Below, in pieces: positions 1 to 8,058 of a stretch of DNA of 64,000 nt. Under the pieces are notes generated by a model. The model saw only the letters and a program-made list of their open reading frames with translations, did not search any database and was not told where the DNA came from. Positions within the stretch are counted from its first letter, which is position 1. Every line of letters starts with the position of its first letter. The stretch comes from Thermofilum sp. GTDB taxonomy: Archaea > Thermoproteota > Thermoprotei > Thermofilales > Thermofilaceae. The stretch spans positions 1-64,000 of the forward strand of contig JAJHRM010000002.1 in assembly GCA_020832965.1 (NCBI GenBank), written 5' to 3'. The position numbers and the translations under genes are program-made.

Positions 1-27
1 AGGCTTAAAGAGATGTGAGGTGAAAGC

Positions 28-996
28 ATGAGTGCTGTTCTCTCGGTTAAGAATTTACGGCTGTACTTCACGACCCGGAAGGGGGTAGTTAGAGCTGTTG
101 ATGACGTGAGCTTTGATCTCAAGAAGGGGGAAACTTTAGCTATAGTGGGGGAGTCCGGGTGTGGTAAGAGTTCTCTTGCCAGGGCGGTGATACGCCTACT
201 CCCCAGGAACGTTCACACCTACAGCGGGGAGGTACTAATTGACGGCAACAATGTGATGAAGCTGAGCGACGAGATGTTCCGCAGGCTGGTTAGGTGGAGG
301 AAGATCTCGATGGTGTTTCAGGGGGCTCAGAACTCGCTCAACCCTGTGCTGAAGGTTGGGTTCCAGGTGGCTGAGCCACTGATCATCCACAACAATTTCT
401 CGAGGGAGGATGCGCTGGCAGAGGCTAAGAAGTACCTCAGGCTCGTCGGCATCCACGAGAGCTTCGCGGACAGGTACCCGTTTGAGCTTAGCGGTGGAAT
501 GAAGCAGAGGGCAGTCATTGCAATGGCTCTCATCACTCGCCCGGACATAGTTATTCTGGATGAGCCAACCTCGGCCCTAGACGTCATCACCCAGGCAAAC
601 ATCATCAATCTCCTCAAGAAGATAAAGAGTGAGCTGGGATTAAGCTACATCTTCATAACGCACGACATTGCGCTTACAAGCGAATTAGCGGACCGCGTCG
701 CCGTCATGTATGCGGGGGAGATAGTCGAGGTGAGTGACGCCGACGAGTTCTACTACAAGCCTAAGCATCCATACGCGGAAAAGCTGATGGCGAGCGTGCC
801 AACCCTGAGAACGGATAAGAAGCTGGATTTCATCCCGGGAGCCCCTCCAAGCCTCATAAACCCGCCTCAAGGATGCAGGTTTAACCCCAGGTGCCCGTAC
901 GCGTTTGAGAAATGCTTAAAGGAGCCTCCACCACCGTACGAGTTCGAGGCTGGGAGCTTCGTTAGGTGCTGGCTGTACCACGAGGGGAGGAGGTGA
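28..996 (+). CDS. Peptide/nickel-type ABC transporter ATP-binding protein (DppD/OppD-like)
   Basis: Cytoplasmic ATPase that powers an oligopeptide-type importer. Walker A GESGCGKS is at residues 41-48, the signature LSGGMKQR near 154, Walker B VILDEPTS follows, and the switch histidine lies in ITHD. The C-terminus carries the family extension with PGAPPSLINPP and a cysteine pair in CRFNPRCPY. At 322 aa the length is normal for DppD. The start has a Shine-Dalgarno GAGGTGA at 16-22, and a TGA at 15-17 may end an upstream permease gene outside the window. The next gene is a partner ATPase six bases downstream, so the two form one operon. The substrate cannot be read from the sequence: peptides or oligosaccharides are both possible for archaeal members. 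Confidence 0.93.
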   Translation: MSAVLSVKNLRLYFTTRKGVVRAVDDVSFDLKKGETLAIVGESGCGKSSLARAVIRLLPRNVHTYSGEVLIDGNNVMKLSDEMFRRLVRWRKISMVFQGAQNSLNPVLKVGFQVAEPLIIHNNFSREDALAEAKKYLRLVGIHESFADRYPFELSGGMKQRAVIAMALITRPDIVILDEPTSALDVITQANIINLLKKIKSELGLSYIFITHDIALTSELADRVAVMYAGEIVEVSDADEFYYKPKHPYAEKLMASVPTLRTDKKLDFIPGAPPSLINPPQGCRFNPRCPYAFEKCLKEPPPPYEFEAGSFVRCWLYHEGRR

Positions 997-1001
997 GCGT
1001 A

Positions 1002-1997
1002 GTGAGTGAGGATAAGATGGTTCTAGCGGTTCAGAACCTGAAGATGTGGCACACGCTGCGCAGAGGGCTTTTCGGAGGCGTTGCGTACGTTAAGGCAGTA
1101 GACGGGGTTACGTTCGACCTAGCAACTGGGGAGGCAGTTTCGGTTGTTGGCGAGTCGGGGAGCGGCAAGACGACCCTCGGGAAGACTATACTAAGGCTCC
1201 ACGAACCGACCGACGGGAAGCTGATATTTAAGGGTAGAGACGTGACGCACACCCCTGAAAAGGAGCTTATGTGGTTTAAGCGGGAGACGGGGCTTGTTCA
1301 GCAGGACCCTTACGGCGCAATGCCATCATTCATGACTATATACAGGATCTTGGAGGAACCTCTCATAATACATAGGGTTGGCACAAAAGAGGAGAGAGCA
1401 GACCTGATCTTCAGGGCGCTTGAGGAGGTGCGTTTAACACCGGTAGAGGACTTCGCCTTCAAGTATCCACACATGCTCAGCGGCGGACAGCTCCAGAGGG
1501 TGGCCATAGCGCGAGCACTCATCCTGAAGCCGAGCCTAGTCGTGGCGGACGAGCCCGTCTCAATGCTTGATGCATCAGTAAGGGTGGAGATCCTCACACT
1601 CATGAGGGAGTTGCAGGAAAAGAGGAAAATCAGCTTCATCTACATAACCCACGACCTCTCAACCACCAGGTACTTCAGCGAGTGGATCTTCATAATGTAC
1701 GCTGGACACATCGTTGAACGCGCACCAACGAAGACCCTACTCCAAAACCCGCTGCACCCATACACGCGCGCACTTCTCTCAGCGATCCCCGACCCAGACC
1801 CTGAGAATAGGAAGAGGTTCAGGGAAGTTCCTCCAGGCGAGCCTCCAAGCCTGGTAAACCCGCCGCCAGGCTGCAGGTTTGCCCCGAGATGCCCATTCGC
1901 AACCAGCAAGTGTAGGAGCGAAGAGCCCTCCGAATACGAGGCTGAACCTAGCCACTACGTTAAGTGCTGGCTGTACGCTTACGCAGGCGCAAGGTGA
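1002..1997 (+). CDS. Peptide/nickel-type ABC transporter ATP-binding protein (DppF/OppF-like)
   Basis: Second ATPase of the same importer. It shows Walker A GESGSGKT, signature LSGGQLQR, Walker B VVADEPVSMLD, ITHD, and the C-terminal extension PGEPPSLVNPPPGC with CRFAPRCPF. An upstream in-frame start at 966 would overlap the previous gene. The GTG at 1002 is preferred because a strong GGGGAGGAGG lies eight bases before it, inside the end of the previous gene. DppD and DppF act as a heterodimer, which fits the tight pairing. The permeases and binding protein are not in this window and presumably lie upstream. Confidence 0.92.
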   Translation: MSEDKMVLAVQNLKMWHTLRRGLFGGVAYVKAVDGVTFDLATGEAVSVVGESGSGKTTLGKTILRLHEPTDGKLIFKGRDVTHTPEKELMWFKRETGLVQQDPYGAMPSFMTIYRILEEPLIIHRVGTKEERADLIFRALEEVRLTPVEDFAFKYPHMLSGGQLQRVAIARALILKPSLVVADEPVSMLDASVRVEILTLMRELQEKRKISFIYITHDLSTTRYFSEWIFIMYAGHIVERAPTKTLLQNPLHPYTRALLSAIPDPDPENRKRFREVPPGEPPSLVNPPPGCRFAPRCPFATSKCRSEEPSEYEAEPSHYVKCWLYAYAGAR

Positions 1998-2027
1998 GCA
2001 GGGAGGCCTCCGGCTTCGCTGAGGTAA

Positions 2028-2573
2028 ATGGATAGGTACAAGCTGCTCATACCCATAGGCACCCTCTCCCTAATCATAGCCTTCGCACTCTCGATCCATG
2101 TCTCCTACCTCAAATCCCCACATGTAAGAGTCACACTCACCCTCCAGCTGCCCACCAACTCCACGGGTGAAGCCCTCCTCGGCAGCGAGGTTGCAGAAAA
2201 GCTCTACTACAACATCTCTTCGCTGGGAGATAGACACGTACAGCTAAACGTCTCCTTCTACAACAACGAAGACGCACTCATAGGGGGATTCTACATGGAG
2301 TATGCAGGCGTGAACTCCAGCGGGTGGTTAGTGCTCCCAGAGAGTCCCTATAGGGTTCGAGCGAAATCCAGCTGTACGACCTGTAAAGGCACCACCCAAA
2401 TAATGCTCCTTTACTCGCAATTCAGCAGGGGTGAGACAAACACACTCTCGATAATTAGCTCGCTGCTCTCCCTTCTAGGCATGTCCATGCTGACAGGAGG
2501 CCTCTACGAGTACGTAGCAGAGAAGCGCCTAGAAGCCAGGAGACCCCCGAAGAAAACACCTCAAAATTCTTAA
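2028..2573 (+). CDS. Hypothetical membrane-anchored protein
   Basis: Not recognised. A hydrophobic segment near residues 8-26 and a second near 143-162 flank a probably extracytoplasmic domain of about 115 residues with several NxS/NxT sites and a CTTC cysteine pair. The C-terminus is short and basic. It begins 30 bases after the ABC ATPase and may be co-transcribed with it, so a role near the transporter is possible but unproven. The 3' end is followed by an AT-rich stretch and the convergent surE gene. Confidence 0.7.
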   Translation: MDRYKLLIPIGTLSLIIAFALSIHVSYLKSPHVRVTLTLQLPTNSTGEALLGSEVAEKLYYNISSLGDRHVQLNVSFYNNEDALIGGFYMEYAGVNSSGWLVLPESPYRVRAKSSCTTCKGTTQIMLLYSQFSRGETNTLSIISSLLSLLGMSMLTGGLYEYVAEKRLEARRPPKKTPQNS

Positions 2574-2650
2574 CCTTTCAAATCTTTCTGTGCTGCGCTC
2601 TGAAAAGCTGGTTTAAATGTTTAACGTTTTCTTGGAGGCGAAACTGCGCG

Positions 2651-3439
2651 CTAGCGGAAGCACTTGTTCAAGAATATGGCTTGAAGCTTCCTGATGGTCT
2701 CCGTGTTCCCGGTGCTAAGCGTATTTATGGAGAGTGGCGTGAGTGAGATGCTTCCCTCCTTAACTGCACACACGTCGCTTAAACTGCTGATGCATGGGTA
2801 CGAGCCGCTGAGAGTCCAGTAACCCATCCTGCACCTGCTGTTAGTGCACCTGTAAAGGTTCCTCGGGGGCTCTCTCTCGGGCACCGTGATTCTCACCTTG
2901 CCGTTCCTTCTCAGGGGTATGTTTAGGTTTAGCACGTCGCATGGGATACTCCAGTTCAAAGCATCAAGTACGCCGACAACGATGTTTGCGGCTTCTTCAT
3001 ACTCCTTGCAGCTTAATCCCTCGTACTCAGAGCTGCTTCCGGCAACCAGTGAAACAGCTATTCCCGGCTTGCCGTGCAATGCCCCCTCCATTGCCGCCCC
3101 AACTGTTCCGGAAGATAGTATGTCCCAGAGGCCCAGGTTGGGTCCAATGTTTATCCCACTCACCACGATATCTGCCGGAAACTCCACAACTGTAAGAGCT
3201 ATTATCACCGCACTTGCAGGTGTCCCATCCACCACTAGAGACCTAAAGCCCCCAATTTCGCCCAACACGTAGCCAGCCTCAAAGGAAACGGACTTCGAGG
3301 AGCCGCTCCTCTGCGAAGAAGTCGTAGCTATGAGTACCTCATGCCCCAAATCGCTGAACGCCTTGGCGAGTGCTAATAGCCCCTTGCTGTCTGGTCCATC
3401 ATCGTTAACGATCATAACACGTTTATTGTTCACGCCCAT
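2651..3439 (-). CDS. surE: 5'/3'-nucleotidase SurE
   Basis: Metal-dependent nucleoside monophosphate phosphatase of the SurE family. The N-terminal metal site VNDDGPDSKG, the SGSSKSVSFEAG loop, VVDGTPASAV and VSGINIGPNLG are all visible in the usual order. At 262 aa the length is typical. The start could be ATG 3439 or GTG 3433; an ATG at 3418 would cut the first beta strand. It is divergent from nth with only 17 bases between the two starts, so the promoters must overlap. The C-terminus has a cysteine-rich stretch (RCTNSRCRMG) that is not a general SurE feature. Confidence 0.93.
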   Translation of the reverse strand: MGVNNKRVMIVNDDGPDSKGLLALAKAFSDLGHEVLIATTSSQRSGSSKSVSFEAGYVLGEIGGFRSLVVDGTPASAVIIALTVVEFPADIVVSGINIGPNLGLWDILSSGTVGAAMEGALHGKPGIAVSLVAGSSSEYEGLSCKEYEEAANIVVGVLDALNWSIPCDVLNLNIPLRRNGKVRITVPEREPPRNLYRCTNSRCRMGYWTLSGSYPCISSLSDVCAVKEGSISLTPLSINTLSTGNTETIRKLQAIFLNKCFR

Positions 3440-3456
3440 AATAAACCCCGGCAGCT

Positions 3457-4176
3457 ATGAAAACTTGGCGGCTGGAAGAACCATGCATCTACAGTGGCTA
3501 TGAAGTAGGCGATGAAGTGCTGAGGATGCTCAGAGAGAAGCTGAAAATCGAGAAAGGAGACTTCGTGGCTCTCGACCTCTCCCAGACTATGAACTACTTC
3601 AAGGTGATCGTAGCAACAATCGTCTCCCAAAATACTAGCGAAAAGAACACCTACAGGGCATTTGAGGCGTTGGAGCGAAGAATAGGCGCCGAATGCAACA
3701 GGCTCGCGCAGGTAAGCGTAGAAGAGATAGCTGAAGCAATAAGGCCCGCAGGACTCTACGCACAGAAGGCTCAGGCAATAAAGTCCTTAGCACTCCTCCT
3801 CAGAGACAACTTCGGGTGCCAGATAGAGGGATTACTCAGGGAGGGTCCCGGAAGGGCTAGAGAGGAGCTTAGAAGAATCAGGGGGGTAGGGCTAAAGACC
3901 ATAGACGTCCTGCTAGCTAGCTACGGCTACCCAGTCATGCCCATCGACACCCACGTCAGGAGGGTCTCGCTCAGAATCGGCCTGGCGCTTCCAGGCAGCT
4001 ATGAAAAGATGCAAAGCTACCTCCACGGTGTTTTCCGCGAAGAAAAGCGCCTCGAGGCGCATCTCCTCCTAATCAAGCTTGGGAGAACACTCTGCTCACC
4101 GAGAAGCCCCAAGTGCAATGAGTGCCCACTCCTAAGCCTCTGCTGCTACGCCAGAACCATGGGCCTGCACGAGTAA
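3457..4176 (+). CDS. nth: Endonuclease III family DNA glycosylase/AP lyase
   Basis: Base-excision repair glycosylase of the HhH-GPD family. It has the helix-hairpin-helix with RRIRGVGLKTIDVLL, the catalytic aspartate in PIDTHVRRVSLRIG, and a C-terminal iron-sulfur loop with four cysteines in a C-x6-C-x2-C-x5-C pattern (LCSPRSPKCNECPLLSLCC). The lysine of the bifunctional enzymes lies in GLKTIDV. Length is 239 aa, slightly longer than E. coli Nth. A TATA-like CGTTTATTG around 3422 would place transcription start near the ATG. The stop codon is only eight bases from the GCGCGC end of the downstream TnpB element. Confidence 0.9.
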   Translation: MKTWRLEEPCIYSGYEVGDEVLRMLREKLKIEKGDFVALDLSQTMNYFKVIVATIVSQNTSEKNTYRAFEALERRIGAECNRLAQVSVEEIAEAIRPAGLYAQKAQAIKSLALLLRDNFGCQIEGLLREGPGRAREELRRIRGVGLKTIDVLLASYGYPVMPIDTHVRRVSLRIGLALPGSYEKMQSYLHGVFREEKRLEAHLLLIKLGRTLCSPRSPKCNECPLLSLCCYARTMGLHE

Positions 4177-4190
4177 CTTAAATAGCGCGC

Positions 4191-4290
4191 ACGCGCGCCA
4201 CCCGTTACCCCGCCTTTTCGCAGGGTTATGGGTTTATGGGCTTTACTCCGCCGGGTGTCGCCAGGAAGCTGAGCACCCTGATTTGCCTTG
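4191..4290 (-). ncRNA. Omega-RNA-like 3' region of TnpB element A1
   Basis: On the reverse strand, the end of tnpB runs into CCTGCGAAAAGGCGGGG, which folds into a five-pair stem with a GAAAAG loop, then GTAACGGGTGGCGCGC. This block recurs in at least seven other places in the window. TnpB systems are known to produce an RNA from the 3' end of the gene to the element's right end, and this segment sits in that place. Expression is inferred; boundaries are approximate. Confidence 0.55.
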
Positions 4291-5692
4291 GTAGCTCTGC
4301 CTTGATTCCCAGCGCCTCCATCCCGCGCAGCATGATGCCCAAGCCCCCGTTCACGTCCGCGTGCATTGTGTGCCCATGCGGGCAGTGGACAAGCCCCCTG
4401 GGCTTCCTCTGAACCTCCACCTTGTGGTACGCGCACTCCCTCGATGTCCCGTCCTCGCTGACCGCAAACGCAGGTATGCCAGCGTTTTCCAGCGTCGTTG
4501 CGAGCCTCAGCATCAGCCTTCGCTGACCCCACATGTTCGTGTTGCCCTTCCCTGGTTTATCCTGAGATATGTTCCAGGGGTACCCTATGAACACGACACC
4601 CACGTCCCTCCTGACAGCCTCGTTTTCAAGGTGCGAAGCAGTGTTGGCGAATGTCTGGCCGCGGCGCCTCCTCCTCTTCTCGTAGAGGCGCTTCCTCTCC
4701 TCCCACAGCACCGCCCTGTCTGCCTCCTCTGCTCTAGGGTCTGACAGGGCTTTGTCGATCTCCGCTATTCTCTTCTCGAAGTAGAAGTAGTCGCTCCTCA
4801 GCGCCTTGCCCTTGTACAGCAGCGCTGTACCATCGCTCGTGACCGCAGCCACGAGCACCTCCCTACCCAGGTCCACGCCCATGAAGCCGCTCCCGCTGTG
4901 CCCCCTCTCCAGCGGCACCCTCACGCTGATGTGTGCGTACCAACGCCTCTCTATGGGATCATACGTGATTATCAGGCGACCCTGCCTCACATTAGGCTTG
5001 ATAAGCCAGCGTGGCTTCCCCTTGAAGGGTATGTCCATGTTCCAGTACCCCAAGTGTAGCACCCTTTTTCCCAGGTCGACGCGGTAGTTGTCGAAGCGAA
5101 CAACGATTATCGGCACCCTCTCGCCGCTGCGCTTCCTGTATCCCGGGGGTCTCGGATTCATCCATGGCGGTAGCCCTCCCTCCCTCTCCGCTTTTAATAG
5201 CTCGGCGAAGCTCTTCCACTGCTCCCCAATCAGCCGGCAAGCCTCGTGGAAGTTCGCAGATCCCAGCAACCTGTAGATCTCAGCATACTCTGTTTTTCGC
5301 ATATCCCAAGCGCTCCTCCAGCTGTAGTCGATGCCCTTACCCCCAAAGAACCGCTGCCTCCTCCTGTAGTTCTCCATGTTGACCAAGCGCGCAGCGGCGT
5401 CGCCGACGCGCCAGAGGAGCCCCTCCAGCTCAGGCGTCGGTAGCAGCCTCAGCGTCTCGCACCGCCACACACGCACAGCCCAAGCCCCACTCACCCCGCT
5501 ACCACGGGGGTCACCATTATGCTCAATTATAAGCCGGGCCCAGGCATTGAGCGGCTCGACGATGACGTCTCTCCCATCTATCTTCTTCTTTATTTTCGTC
5601 CTCTTGCTTTTCCCTGCGCTGCGAAGCCCTAACCCCGGAGCCCTACCCCGAGCCCTGGGGTCTTTGTCGGCATGATCGGACCTCCTGGGCAT
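4226..5692 (-). CDS. TnpB-like RNA-guided nuclease / IS605 OrfB family protein (family A)
   Basis: TnpB protein of about 488 aa. The C-terminal RuvC fold starts with FMGVDLGREVLVAAV. The zinc-knuckle region is of the archaeal type CAYHKVEV then CPHGH, and the last RuvC aspartate is in MHADVNGGLGI. The second RuvC acidic residue, normally Glu, is not evident: the matching segment reads GVVFIGYPWNIS. The N-terminus is very basic (KSKRTKIKKK). ATG 5692 is preferred over 5746 because GGGGGAGGTGAG precedes it by a few bases. The C-terminal segment RVLSFLATPGGVKP recurs as decayed fragments in the solo elements. Activity is uncertain. Confidence 0.85.
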   Translation of the reverse strand: MPRRSDHADKDPRARGRAPGLGLRSAGKSKRTKIKKKIDGRDVIVEPLNAWARLIIEHNGDPRGSGVSGAWAVRVWRCETLRLLPTPELEGLLWRVGDAAARLVNMENYRRRQRFFGGKGIDYSWRSAWDMRKTEYAEIYRLLGSANFHEACRLIGEQWKSFAELLKAEREGGLPPWMNPRPPGYRKRSGERVPIIVVRFDNYRVDLGKRVLHLGYWNMDIPFKGKPRWLIKPNVRQGRLIITYDPIERRWYAHISVRVPLERGHSGSGFMGVDLGREVLVAAVTSDGTALLYKGKALRSDYFYFEKRIAEIDKALSDPRAEEADRAVLWEERKRLYEKRRRRRGQTFANTASHLENEAVRRDVGVVFIGYPWNISQDKPGKGNTNMWGQRRLMLRLATTLENAGIPAFAVSEDGTSRECAYHKVEVQRKPRGLVHCPHGHTMHADVNGGLGIMLRGMEALGIKAELPRQIRVLSFLATPGGVKPINP

Positions 5693-5972
5693 GCTCTCAC
5701 CTCCCCCTTTAGGGGTGCCCGGCACAGACTCCACACCCAGCCGCATTCGCGCTGGTCCGGGCGCTTCCCCTGAGAGGGCTCATCTGCGCGTTAGTAACAA
5801 TTTAGGACCCCCTCATATGGTTAACTCCCCCTCCTGCGCCTCAGCGCGGCTCTGCCCTCACGGGGGTGGTCTCGATGGCACTCACGAGCCCCCTGCCTCC
5901 GCCGCGCGCGCTAAATAAAGGCAGCTTTCAAATCTGGAAACGCGCGCCGCTGGACCTCCTGCAAAGCGAGAT

Positions 5973-6401
5973 ATGGCTTGCATTGAAAAACCTATGGCCA
6001 AGGTGGAACCCAGTCCATGCGGAAGTTACTGGCTACACTTTCCTGCTCTCATGGAACGGAAAAAGGATTCTTCGCCTTACGCCAATTCGCCACAATGCAG
6101 GAAGCAGAAGGGCGTGCAAGCCCTAAAAGAGCAGGAGGAAATAGAGGCAAAGACCGCAATCAGCAAGTGCGGAAAATACATCCGAGCCTGGTTCAACGCA
6201 CAAGAAGTAATAAAGCTGGCGGAGCGCTACCCAGGAAGGCGCAAGGCAGTCAAAGAACTAGTACAAAAACGCAACGCGCAGCCCAAAGGACCTGTAACAG
6301 GGAGGCTACTCGAGCTCGCGGAAAAACCGTCCCCCCACAAAAATTTAACTCCAGCGCGCTTAAGATTTCCGTGGATAGTATGCTTTCAGGCTCCGAGATA
6401 A
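5973..6401 (+). CDS. Hypothetical protein upstream of dcd
   Basis: Not recognised. The frame has native-looking codon use over roughly residues 48-110 (QEEIEAKTAISKCGKYIRAW and onward), with a charged, probably helical composition, while its last 35 residues look non-coding and overlap the dcd promoter and start. It may be the remainder of a longer gene, or a real small protein whose 3' end has drifted. GCGCGC tracts lie at 5903-5911 and 5947-5952 just before it. Another reading frame over the same DNA is also open but has poor codon use. Confidence 0.4.
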   Translation: MACIEKPMAKVEPSPCGSYWLHFPALMERKKDSSPYANSPQCRKQKGVQALKEQEEIEAKTAISKCGKYIRAWFNAQEVIKLAERYPGRRKAVKELVQKRNAQPKGPVTGRLLELAEKPSPHKNLTPARLRFPWIVCFQAPR

Positions 6402-6904
6402 GGAAGCTGATACAGGAGGGGAGGCTCAGGATCGAGCCATTCAGCGATGAAATCGTGCGCGAAAACGGCGTAGACCTCAGAATAGGGGAGGAGATAGCAG
6501 TACTCCTCAACAACCCTGAACCACTAGACCCGGACAGGCTTAAGGAAACTGACCTCACCCAGTACTACAAGGTCATCAAAGCCGACAGCTTCGTCCTCCA
6601 GCCCTACATGAAGGTGCTAGTCACCACGCTTGAGTACATAAAAATGCCGGCGGATCTAGGAGCTCTCATCGGCGTTAGGAGCACCTTTGCTCGGCTAGGC
6701 GTCTCGATCCCGCCGACGCTCATAGACGCGGGCTTCGAGGGGCAATTGACAATCGAGATACATGGGGGAGCCTTCCCGATAATCCTCAGAAAGGGGCAGA
6801 GATTCGCCCACGTAGCCTTCTACAGGCTCGTCGGCGAGCCAGTGCCATACAAGGGCCGGTACCAGGGGCAGAGAGGGGTTACTCTCCCACGCGCTGGACA
6901 TTAG
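6380..6904 (+). CDS. dcd: dCTP deaminase
   Basis: Deaminates dCTP to dUTP on the way to dTMP. The protein begins MLSGSEIRKLIQEGRLRIEP and shows GVDLRIG, the trimer-interface VRSTFARLGVS and the active-site block IDAGFEGQLTIEI with its glutamate. The 174-aa length is right for the family. A longer in-frame extension is open to 6017, but its sequence is Arg/Gln/Ala-rich and unlike any Dcd, so ATG 6380 is chosen. AAAAATTTAA at 6339-6348 is a TATA box about 30 bases upstream, so the mRNA has almost no leader. Confidence 0.93.
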   Translation: MLSGSEIRKLIQEGRLRIEPFSDEIVRENGVDLRIGEEIAVLLNNPEPLDPDRLKETDLTQYYKVIKADSFVLQPYMKVLVTTLEYIKMPADLGALIGVRSTFARLGVSIPPTLIDAGFEGQLTIEIHGGAFPIILRKGQRFAHVAFYRLVGEPVPYKGRYQGQRGVTLPRAGH

Positions 6905-6934
6905 CCCAGTGATAAGCAAGGGGGAGCGCCATGG

Positions 6935-7111
6935 ATGAGAAAAACAATCATGCCAGTAGAGTCCCCCGGGGCGAGGGGTGGCTCCTCTGGATATGTTGAG
7001 CCTTTCAACGCCTGGACAGAGGATCCTATGGCTGCGGAGGTGGAAGTCGTGAGGGCGGACGTTGTTAGGCTGGTGGTGCCCGGGAAGTGGAAGCTAAGCC
7101 CTTTGAGCTAG
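6935..7111 (+). pseudogene. Short ORF resembling a TnpB N-terminal remnant
   Basis: A 58-codon frame from ATG 6935 with an upstream AAGGGGGAG. It contains GYVEPFNAWTEDP followed by VVRLVVPGKWKLSPLS. The first block resembles VIVEPLNAWARL near the N-terminus of the family A TnpB at 5.6 kb, and the order of hydrophobic blocks after it is similar. It is probably debris of a related element; the match is short, so this is a tentative reading. A GCGCGC tract follows at 7136-7142. Confidence 0.35.
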
Positions 7112-7244
7112 CATGCGTCACAAAGGAGCTTATAAACGCGCGCCCAGGAGCCCGTCAAGGGCGAGTAGGGGCTCGGCGACTACTGACACCAGGTAACAGC
7201 ACGTGTGAGCAAAACTCTTAAGCTTCCATGACTCTTTACTCCAC

Positions 7245-7829
7245 GTGAAGGCGTTCCTCGGGGCCGACCTGTCAGCATCTCAGGCGAAGAAGTCCGCCTA
7301 CGCCCTGCTCCTAGAGGATCTCTCATGCCTCTACGGCTTTTTCACGTCGGACCGGGAACTGCTAGAAATCGCTGACCAGTACCAGCCAGAGGCGGTAGGC
7401 ATAGACGCCCCCCTCTCACTTCCAAGCAAGGGATACTACAGGGGCTGCGAGAAGGCACTACAGAAGCTGGGCGTAAGGTCTTTTTCCCCCATATTCAAGG
7501 GAATGATACAGCTAACAACTAGAGCAATGAGGTTAAAGGAGGAGCTGGAGAAGAGAGGCTACGAAGTGATCGAGGTGTACCCGGGAGGCACCCAGGATCT
7601 CCTCGGCCTCCCCAGAAAGAGGAAAGGCAGGGATAAACTCTACTCAAGCCTAGTAGGGCTGGGCTTGAGGATTAAGGAAACGAGAAGTGGGGACATTCTA
7701 GACGCAGTCACAGCCGCTCTCACAGTGTACGCGTACAAGCGGGGAGAGTACATCCTGGTCTCGTCCTCTGACGGCTGCAAACTGGTTCTAGCAAGCCCGG
7801 CTGTGAGGGAGCTGCTTTGCGTGCTTTAG
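7245..7829 (+). CDS. DUF429 family protein
   Basis: RNase H-fold protein of the DUF429 family, function unknown. The N-terminal FLGADLSA and later AVGIDAPLSLP match the two acidic strands of the family, followed by YYRGCEKAL and EVYPGGTQDLLGLP. Length is 194 aa. The GTG start at 7245 is about 30 bases after AAAACTCTTAAG, which fits leaderless expression. Its stop codon TAG at 7827-7829 forms the first bases of the target-site repeat of the TnpB element that follows. Confidence 0.82.
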   Translation: MKAFLGADLSASQAKKSAYALLLEDLSCLYGFFTSDRELLEIADQYQPEAVGIDAPLSLPSKGYYRGCEKALQKLGVRSFSPIFKGMIQLTTRAMRLKEELEKRGYEVIEVYPGGTQDLLGLPRKRKGRDKLYSSLVGLGLRIKETRSGDILDAVTAALTVYAYKRGEYILVSSSDGCKLVLASPAVRELLCVL

Positions 7830-7837
7830 CGAGAACA
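7827..7837. repeat. Target-site repeat, low side of TnpB element B2
   Basis: TAGCGAGAACA, directly outside GCGCGCGC at 7838. It matches TAGCGGGAACA at 9276-9286 in ten of eleven bases and includes the stop codon of the DUF429 gene. Confidence 0.8.
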
Positions 7838-8058
7838 GCGCGCGCGCACCCTCATCCCGCCCGTCATCTTTTGGTCGGAGCGCCCCTCATCGCGTCCCCC
7901 TTGTTGGAGCTGAGGGATGCTCGGGGTGTCATGGGCTCGTCCACCGCCCCTGGGGGAGCGGCTTCACCCTCACAGCCTCCTCGGTCCCGCGCGCGGGAGC
8001 CCCAGTGGCTCGCGGGCCGTGATTACGGTTACCGCGCCCCTGGGGAACGGGGTTGAGG
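7838..8058 (-). ncRNA. Omega-RNA-like 3' region of element B2
   Basis: Read on the reverse strand, it starts at the CCGTTCCCCAGGGG hairpin. It then has CTCCCGCGCGCGGGACCGAG, a seven-pair hairpin (CCGCTCC with its partner), GCCCATGACACCCCGAGC, and ends GATGAGGGTGCGCGCGC. The same blocks in the same order occur at 12793-12975 (reverse) and 33535-33765 (forward). The central hairpin changes sequence but stays paired in all three. Transcription is inferred. Confidence 0.65.

Larger units (their letters stand above)
4185..5792 (-). mobile_element. TnpB element, family A, full length (A1)
   Basis: The right end is the GCGCGC tract at 4185-4190 plus the scaffold end at 4191-4230. The left end is placed at the AACGCGC (reverse strand, 5786-5792), because the 175-bp derivative at 41182-41356 shares its left 90 bases with this one up to exactly that point. 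The element carries one TnpB gene and no TnpA or serine recombinase. No convincing target duplication is visible: only short similarities (TAAATA, GTTACT) occur near the ends. It lies eight bases after the nth stop codon. Confidence 0.75.

Noticed and set aside
2886..3272. Forward-strand open frames over surE
   Set aside because: Shadow of surE in a GC-rich gene; no start signal and no recognisable motif.
4361..5675. Forward-strand open frames over the family A tnpB gene
   Set aside because: Ser/Pro/Leu-rich shadows with poor codon use; the reverse frame carries all TnpB motifs.
4176..5920. Target duplication for element A1 (TAAATA at 4179 and 5912; GTTACT near both ends)
   Set aside because: Only six bases match and positions relative to the ends do not agree with the other elements; likely chance in AT-rich flanks.
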